Assembly (NCBI GenBank): GCA_945916045.1
Contig: CAMEGH010000017.1
Location: 1-10,089 of the forward strand
Reading direction: 5' to 3'
DNA: 10,089 nucleotides
Origin: an uncultured Candidatus Saccharibacteria bacterium
Lineage (GTDB): Bacteria > Patescibacteriota > Saccharimonadia > Saccharimonadales > Saccharimonadaceae
In this document: one piece after another, positions 7,016 to 10,089 of the stretch
Layout of the letters: the number at the start of each line of letters is the position of its first letter
How positions within the stretch are numbered: position 1 is the first letter of the stretch
Notes under the pieces: model-generated
Seen by the model: the letters and a program-made list of their open reading frames with translations, nothing else
What the model was told of the DNA's origin: nothing
Database searches by the model: none
Position numbers and translations under genes: made by a program

Positions 7016-7064
7016 GTTGTAGATATAGTGGTGTTTTCTTGCCAAACAACACTATATATGGATT
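7016..7064 (-). promoter_or_regulatory. Second, upstream NrdR-like box pair
   Basis: The boxes are 7016-7031 (GTTGTAGATATAGTGG) and 7049-7064 (ACACTATATATGGATT), again 33 bp centre to centre, in the gap between the spermidine-synthase-like gene and nrdA. The pair lies 64 bp (about six turns) from the promoter-proximal pair. No good -10 or -35 element is associated with it, so it may be an auxiliary site for oligomeric NrdR or serve an unrecognised second promoter. Confidence 0.7.
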
Positions 7065-7073
7065 TTTGCCGAT

Positions 7074-8519
7074 TTAGCGCCAACACGCCTGCTGCAGCGC
7101 TTCGGCGGGCATAAAGTCGTCGGTATAAACGGTGGTTTTTGGCGTTTCTACCAAACGATAACCAGGCAAATCCGGCAATTTTGCGCCGTACACCATCAGC
7201 ATATTGCCGCGTACCGTGCCATACGACTGCGAGCGCACCAAATGCGCGTCGCCAAGCGGCCGATACGCTTCGTTCATGGCGTCATACAGCGGGCGGCACT
7301 GCCCTTCTGTAGAGGCAATTGCGTTTGCGACCACAATTCCGTCAGGCGCGACCATGGCTTGCAAATGCTCGCCATATTCTTTTGTCATCAGCGAAAACGG
7401 CACACTCGCATCGTTGTACACATCGGCCAAAATCACGTCGTACTGCGCTACTGCTCGGTTGACAAATACGCGCGCGTCGGTGTGGTGAATTGTGACATTT
7501 GGCGGATCGTTATAAAAAAAGTGTTCACGCGCCACGTCCACCAACTTCGGGTCAATTTCTACCACGTCAATCTGTGCTTCGGGATAGGCTTGCGCCAAAT
7601 AGCGCGGCAAAGTGTAGGTGCCGCCGCCCAAAATCAAGATCGATTCGGGCGGATCAATTTGTTCGACAATTTCGGCCATAGCACGCGTATACCAAAACAC
7701 CAATTCGTCTGGCGCGTCCACATACACGCCGGATTGCACACCGTTTGGCCCTGCAATAATTCCGCGCACCAACCGGTCTTCATTATTGCGATATTCGCGG
7801 ATTTGGTATGTCGCTGATGGCGTATCAATCGCTCCAGCCATATTGCCGCCAACCGAACCAAACACCGCCAATACCAGCGCGATCGAAAAAATCACTTTTG
7901 GCGCCACATATTGGCGCGGCACGATCAGCCAACCAGCCAGCAACATTGTTACCAGCAATACCAACAGCGTTTCGCGCGAACCAAGCATGCTAAACAGAAT
8001 AAATCCAGCCGCAAACGTCCCTACAATACTTCCCACCGAATTGACCGCGCTCAAAATCGCCACTTCTTGCCCGCTGGTTTTAAGCGACGTAATATTTAAT
8101 TTTGCCACGTACGGACTGATCATCCCAAGCGTTACACTAGCTGGTGCAAATAGCACCAACGCCGCAACCACTCCCTTAATACGTTGGTCTATTTGCCACA
8201 CTTCAATCCCCACTAGCAGCGGCGGATACATCACCAACGTCACACTGATTAAACCCGCGGTCGCAAAACAAAGCGCCACTACATCTAGCTTTTCGTTGCG
8301 CGCATCGGCCAATTTGCCGCCAGCGTAATAACCCACACTTAGCGCTACCATAATTGTGCCAATCACGCTCGTCCACACGTACATTGAGCTGCCGATACTT
8401 GGCGCCAAAATGCGTGCAGCGGCAAGTTCGTAGGCCATGAGCACAAAGCCGGCCACAAAAGATAGTAAAACGAGGGGGTGAAACGCGTTTTTAAGCGCAG
8501 AAAAGAATTTTGTTTGCAT
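7074..8519 (-). CDS. Membrane-anchored spermidine-synthase-like methyltransferase-fold protein
   Basis: A 481-residue fusion of a membrane half and a Rossmann half. About seven hydrophobic helices lie at residues 14-34, 46-68, 78-98, 114-136, 152-177, 182-200 and 208-229. Residues 235-481 form a spermidine-synthase/methyltransferase-like domain with ILILGGGTYTLPR (294-306, nucleotide loop), VVEIDPK (319-325, acidic ribose-binding position), HTDAR (346-350) and DVYND (366-370), where Asp366 matches the acidic position of polyamine aminopropyltransferases. Such proteins are often labelled fused MFS/spermidine synthase, and most have no proven substrate. The usual GGGDGG loop is replaced by GGGTYT and no speD is nearby, so polyamine synthesis is doubtful. 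I chose the ATG at 8519 because an extended -10 element ends 7 bp before it. A longer frame from GTG at 8600 would run through the divergent promoters. No clear terminator follows it. Confidence 0.88.
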   Translation of the reverse strand: MQTKFFSALKNAFHPLVLLSFVAGFVLMAYELAAARILAPSIGSSMYVWTSVIGTIMVALSVGYYAGGKLADARNEKLDVVALCFATAGLISVTLVMYPPLLVGIEVWQIDQRIKGVVAALVLFAPASVTLGMISPYVAKLNITSLKTSGQEVAILSAVNSVGSIVGTFAAGFILFSMLGSRETLLVLLVTMLLAGWLIVPRQYVAPKVIFSIALVLAVFGSVGGNMAGAIDTPSATYQIREYRNNEDRLVRGIIAGPNGVQSGVYVDAPDELVFWYTRAMAEIVEQIDPPESILILGGGTYTLPRYLAQAYPEAQIDVVEIDPKLVDVAREHFFYNDPPNVTIHHTDARVFVNRAVAQYDVILADVYNDASVPFSLMTKEYGEHLQAMVAPDGIVVANAIASTEGQCRPLYDAMNEAYRPLGDAHLVRSQSYGTVRGNMLMVYGAKLPDLPGYRLVETPKTTVYTDDFMPAEALQQACWR

Positions 8520-8526
8520 AGATAGT

Positions 8527-8535
8527 ATTGTAGCA
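8527..8535 (-). promoter_or_regulatory. Extended -10 element suggesting a leaderless transcript
   Basis: The minus strand reads TGCTACAAT at 8535-8527, an extended -10 motif. The expected transcript start, about 7 bases downstream, falls on or next to the ATG at 8519. There is no ribosome site in between. This supports a leaderless mRNA for the spermidine-synthase-like gene and the shorter start. No good -35 element is seen. Confidence 0.5.
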
Positions 8536-8549
8536 TTTTTGTCGCCCGC

Positions 8550-8578
8550 TTGACGCCACAAAATGCTTGTGGTAGTAT
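8550..8578 (+). promoter_or_regulatory. Promoter of the surface protein gene, spacer formed by an inverted repeat
   Basis: TTGACG (8550-8555), a 17-bp spacer, and TAGTAT (8573-8578; a TATAAA at 8576 overlaps it). The spacer is itself an inverted repeat, CCACAA-AATGC-TTGTGG (8556-8572), filling it exactly. It may be an operator for an unknown regulator. The start codon follows 45 bp later with only a weak ribosome site. Confidence 0.5.
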
Positions 8579-8623
8579 AAAAGCACTTTTTACTAAACAC
8601 ACAAATAAAAAGCGGAAACCACC

Positions 8624-9934
8624 ATGAAACAAAAAAAGAACTCTATTAAATCTAAGTTGCGCAACGTCGGCAATCAATTTCGGCACGCCAAAGGCAACAA
8701 AGTCGTCGTCAGCGGCTTTTTTGTGCTTTCGTTGGTATTTACGGGAATTGGCTTGTACCAGTTTAACCAGCCTGCCACCAGCGCCTCAAACGAATGTAAC
8801 ACCAACGATATTGTGCGCAGCGGCACGCACAACCAGGGCGATATCGCCCGCCACTACCAGGCAAATGTGTGTGGCGATTTCCGCGCAATTTACGACCACT
8901 ACTGGATCAAGCCAGATTTGGCGCCTGGCGACCGCGTATTTGACGGTCAATCCAACAACAAAGGCGAAGTTATCGCCGACGGCCGTGTAGTTGCCCGAAA
9001 CGCTGCCAGCATTGGCCGCCACGCCATTCAGCACAGCCAGCCAATTTCGATTGCCGGCAAAACCTATTACCAAACCTCGCATGTGGGCGGGCGCGCATTT
9101 GCCAACCCAAACGCCTCGCTGCCAACGCTCGTGGTGCTTGATGGCAATGGCAATTTCAAATACGCGATTGTAAAAGATTGCGCAAACCCAATTTACGCCA
9201 CCCCGGTTGAACCGCCAAAACCGCCAGAGCCGCCAAAGCCGGTTGTGCGCGATATTCAAGTGTGTGAACTTGCCTCAAAACGCATTATTACCATCAAAGA
9301 AGATCAGTTTAATCCTGAAGTTCACAGCCGCAACCTCGAAGATTGCCAAGTGGTGATTATCGAAGTGTGCGAAGTGGAAACCGGCCGCATCATTAAGATT
9401 GACGAAGATGATTTTGACGGCAACAAGCACAGCCGCAACCTCGAAGATTGTATTCCGCGCATCGAGGTGTGTGAGCTTGAAACCGATTCACTGATTGAAA
9501 TCCGCGAAGATCAGTTCGACGAAACCAAGCACAGCCGCAACTTTAAAGATTGTGTGAAGATGCAGGTGTGTGAACTTGAAACGAAGGAAATCATCACAAT
9601 TCGCGAAACCGAATTTGATGAAAACAAGCACTCAACCAATCTGCAAGATTGCGAAACCGCCGAAGAAATTGTGGTGTGCGACCTTGAAAACCGCCAAATT
9701 ATCACCATCACCGAGGAAGAATTTGACGAAGCTCGCCACACCCGCGACCTAAAAGAATGTGAAGCAAAGTGCCCAATCCCAGGATTTGAACACTTGCCAG
9801 CCGCAAGCCCAGAATGTGCGCACCCAGTAGAACTACCGAAAACCGGTGCAACCAGCCTGGTTGGCGCAGGAGTTGGTTTTGCCGCCCTTGGCCTTTCGAC
9901 TCACTACTACCTTTTGAGCCGACGCAATATCTAA
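8624..9934 (+). CDS. LPXTG-anchored surface protein with five Cys-bounded repeats
   Basis: A 436-residue exported protein. It has a basic N-terminus and a hydrophobic signal or anchor helix (about 26-47). An extracellular domain (57-190) carries Cys58, Cys83 and Cys186 and the motif GDFRAIYDHYWI (84-95); I recall this domain type from Saccharibacteria and related CPR surface proteins, function unknown. A proline-rich linker (194-208) leads to five acidic repeats (213-379). After a short Cys-containing segment (380-400) comes a cell-wall sorting signal: LPKTG (404-408), a hydrophobic helix (about 410-430) and an RR-containing tail. A class A sortase would be expected to link it to the cell wall. 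The many paired cysteines suggest disulfide-stabilised modules outside the membrane. A role in host attachment is conceivable for an epibiont but has no direct support. It is a single-gene transcript with its own promoter and terminator. Confidence 0.92.
   Translation: MKQKKNSIKSKLRNVGNQFRHAKGNKVVVSGFFVLSLVFTGIGLYQFNQPATSASNECNTNDIVRSGTHNQGDIARHYQANVCGDFRAIYDHYWIKPDLAPGDRVFDGQSNNKGEVIADGRVVARNAASIGRHAIQHSQPISIAGKTYYQTSHVGGRAFANPNASLPTLVVLDGNGNFKYAIVKDCANPIYATPVEPPKPPEPPKPVVRDIQVCELASKRIITIKEDQFNPEVHSRNLEDCQVVIIEVCEVETGRIIKIDEDDFDGNKHSRNLEDCIPRIEVCELETDSLIEIREDQFDETKHSRNFKDCVKMQVCELETKEIITIRETEFDENKHSTNLQDCETAEEIVVCDLENRQIITITEEEFDEARHTRDLKECEAKCPIPGFEHLPAASPECAHPVELPKTGATSLVGAGVGFAALGLSTHYYLLSRRNI
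9260..9760 (+). repeat. Five tandem protein repeats inside the surface protein
   Basis: The units are residues 213-241, 248-276, 282-310, 315-343 and 351-379. Each is 29 residues and starts with V-C-[ED]-[LV], then about E-x3-[IL]-I-x-I, an acidic run with a Phe (usually FD or FN), H-[ST]-[RT], and ends [DE]-C. The two cysteines are always 27 residues apart. Linkers are 4-7 residues and vary. Cys214/241, 249/276, 283/310, 316/343 and 352/379 are likely intra-unit disulfides. The DNA copies have diverged, so this is old duplication under protein-level constraint. Confidence 0.92.
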
Positions 9935-9951
9935 GCGATCGCTGTAGAATG

Positions 9952-9978
9952 AAATAGCACTCCGATGGGGTGCTATTT
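9952..9978 (+). terminator. Rho-independent terminator after the surface protein gene
   Basis: The arms AAATAGCAC (9952-9960) and GTGCTATTT (9970-9978) form a 9-bp stem with a 9-nt loop, followed by a T-rich tract. It lies 17 bases after the stop codon. Confidence 0.88.
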
Positions 9979-10002
9979 TGTTTTGGTTTTACACAGGAAT
10001 AG

Positions 10003-10023
10003 AAAAAACGACCATAAAGGTCG
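10003..10023 (-). terminator. Terminator of the tRNA-Ser transcript
   Basis: Minus-strand stem CGACC (10023-10019) with GGTCG (10013-10009), loop of 5, then six U (10008-10003). It begins 12 bases after the tRNA 3' end. Confidence 0.8.
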
Positions 10024-10034
10024 CATTTTCTATT

Positions 10035-10089
10035 TGGCGGAGGATGGGAGATTCGAACTCCCGCTCCAGGTTTCCCCGGACTAACGATT
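10035..10089 (-). tRNA. tRNA-Ser, 3' part, 5' part beyond the window
   Basis: Minus-strand features from the 3' end: encoded CCA (10037-10035), discriminator G (10038), acceptor strand ATCCTCC (10045-10039), and a T arm with GGGAG-TTCGAAT-CTCCC. There is a long variable arm with a 6-bp stem (TCCGGG with CCTGGA, loop GAAA), then the 3' strand of the anticodon stem. A long variable arm plus discriminator G indicates serine rather than leucine or tyrosine. The anticodon lies outside the window; the last loop bases and stem would suit a GCU type, but this is a guess. Confidence 0.88.

Noticed and set aside
6839..7045. A 68-codon minus-strand frame upstream of nrdA with a TTG start
   Set aside because: It has no ribosome site, overlaps the NrdR-like boxes and the nrdA promoter, and its predicted protein has no recognisable features. 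The regulatory reading explains the stretch better.
8520..8600. A longer N-terminus for the spermidine-synthase-like protein, from GTG at 8600
   Set aside because: The extra 27 residues cover the divergent promoter region and an extended -10 element, have no ribosome site, and precede a normal membrane-protein start.

Overview
The window looks like a piece of a Patescibacteria/CPR genome, most likely Saccharibacteria (TM7). The clearest pointer is the surface protein at 8624-9934, whose N-terminal domain and Cys-bounded repeats resemble (from memory) cell-wall proteins of that group, with an LPXTG anchor. Genes use TAA and TAG stops and have no in-frame TGA over roughly 2,900 codons. That argues against the UGA=Gly code of Gracilibacteria/SR1. 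No mobile element, CRISPR array or phage gene was seen.

Layout. The minus strand carries, in transcription order, a membrane-anchored spermidine-synthase-like protein (8519-7074), a 294-bp regulatory gap, nrdA (6779-4374), nrdB (4364-3363), a small flavin split-barrel protein (3355-2948), a 57-residue protein (2862-2689) ended by a terminator, and the first 863 codons of a large polytopic membrane protein that runs off the left edge (2590-1). The plus strand carries one gene, the LPXTG surface protein, divergent from the spermidine-synthase-like gene. At the right edge lies the 3' part of a minus-strand tRNA-Ser.

The core is an aerobic ribonucleotide reductase locus. NrdB has the residue signature of subclass Ic (Phe in place of the radical Tyr, Glu as first metal ligand), the Mn/Fe enzyme type known from Chlamydia. 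NrdA has the three active-site cysteines and no others, so it lacks the C-terminal cysteine pair that normally re-reduces the active site. The 57-residue protein three genes downstream ends in Cys-x-x-Cys-Gln, which looks like that missing tail. It has its own promoter, with an NrdR-type box filling the -35/-10 spacer, the same arrangement as at the nrdA promoter. I infer that this organism makes the redox tail of its reductase as a separate, co-regulated small protein. This is the most interesting point in the window and is untested.

Upstream of nrdA there are two pairs of NrdR-like boxes, each pair spaced 33 bp centre to centre, and a leader of about 160 nt with a stable hairpin.
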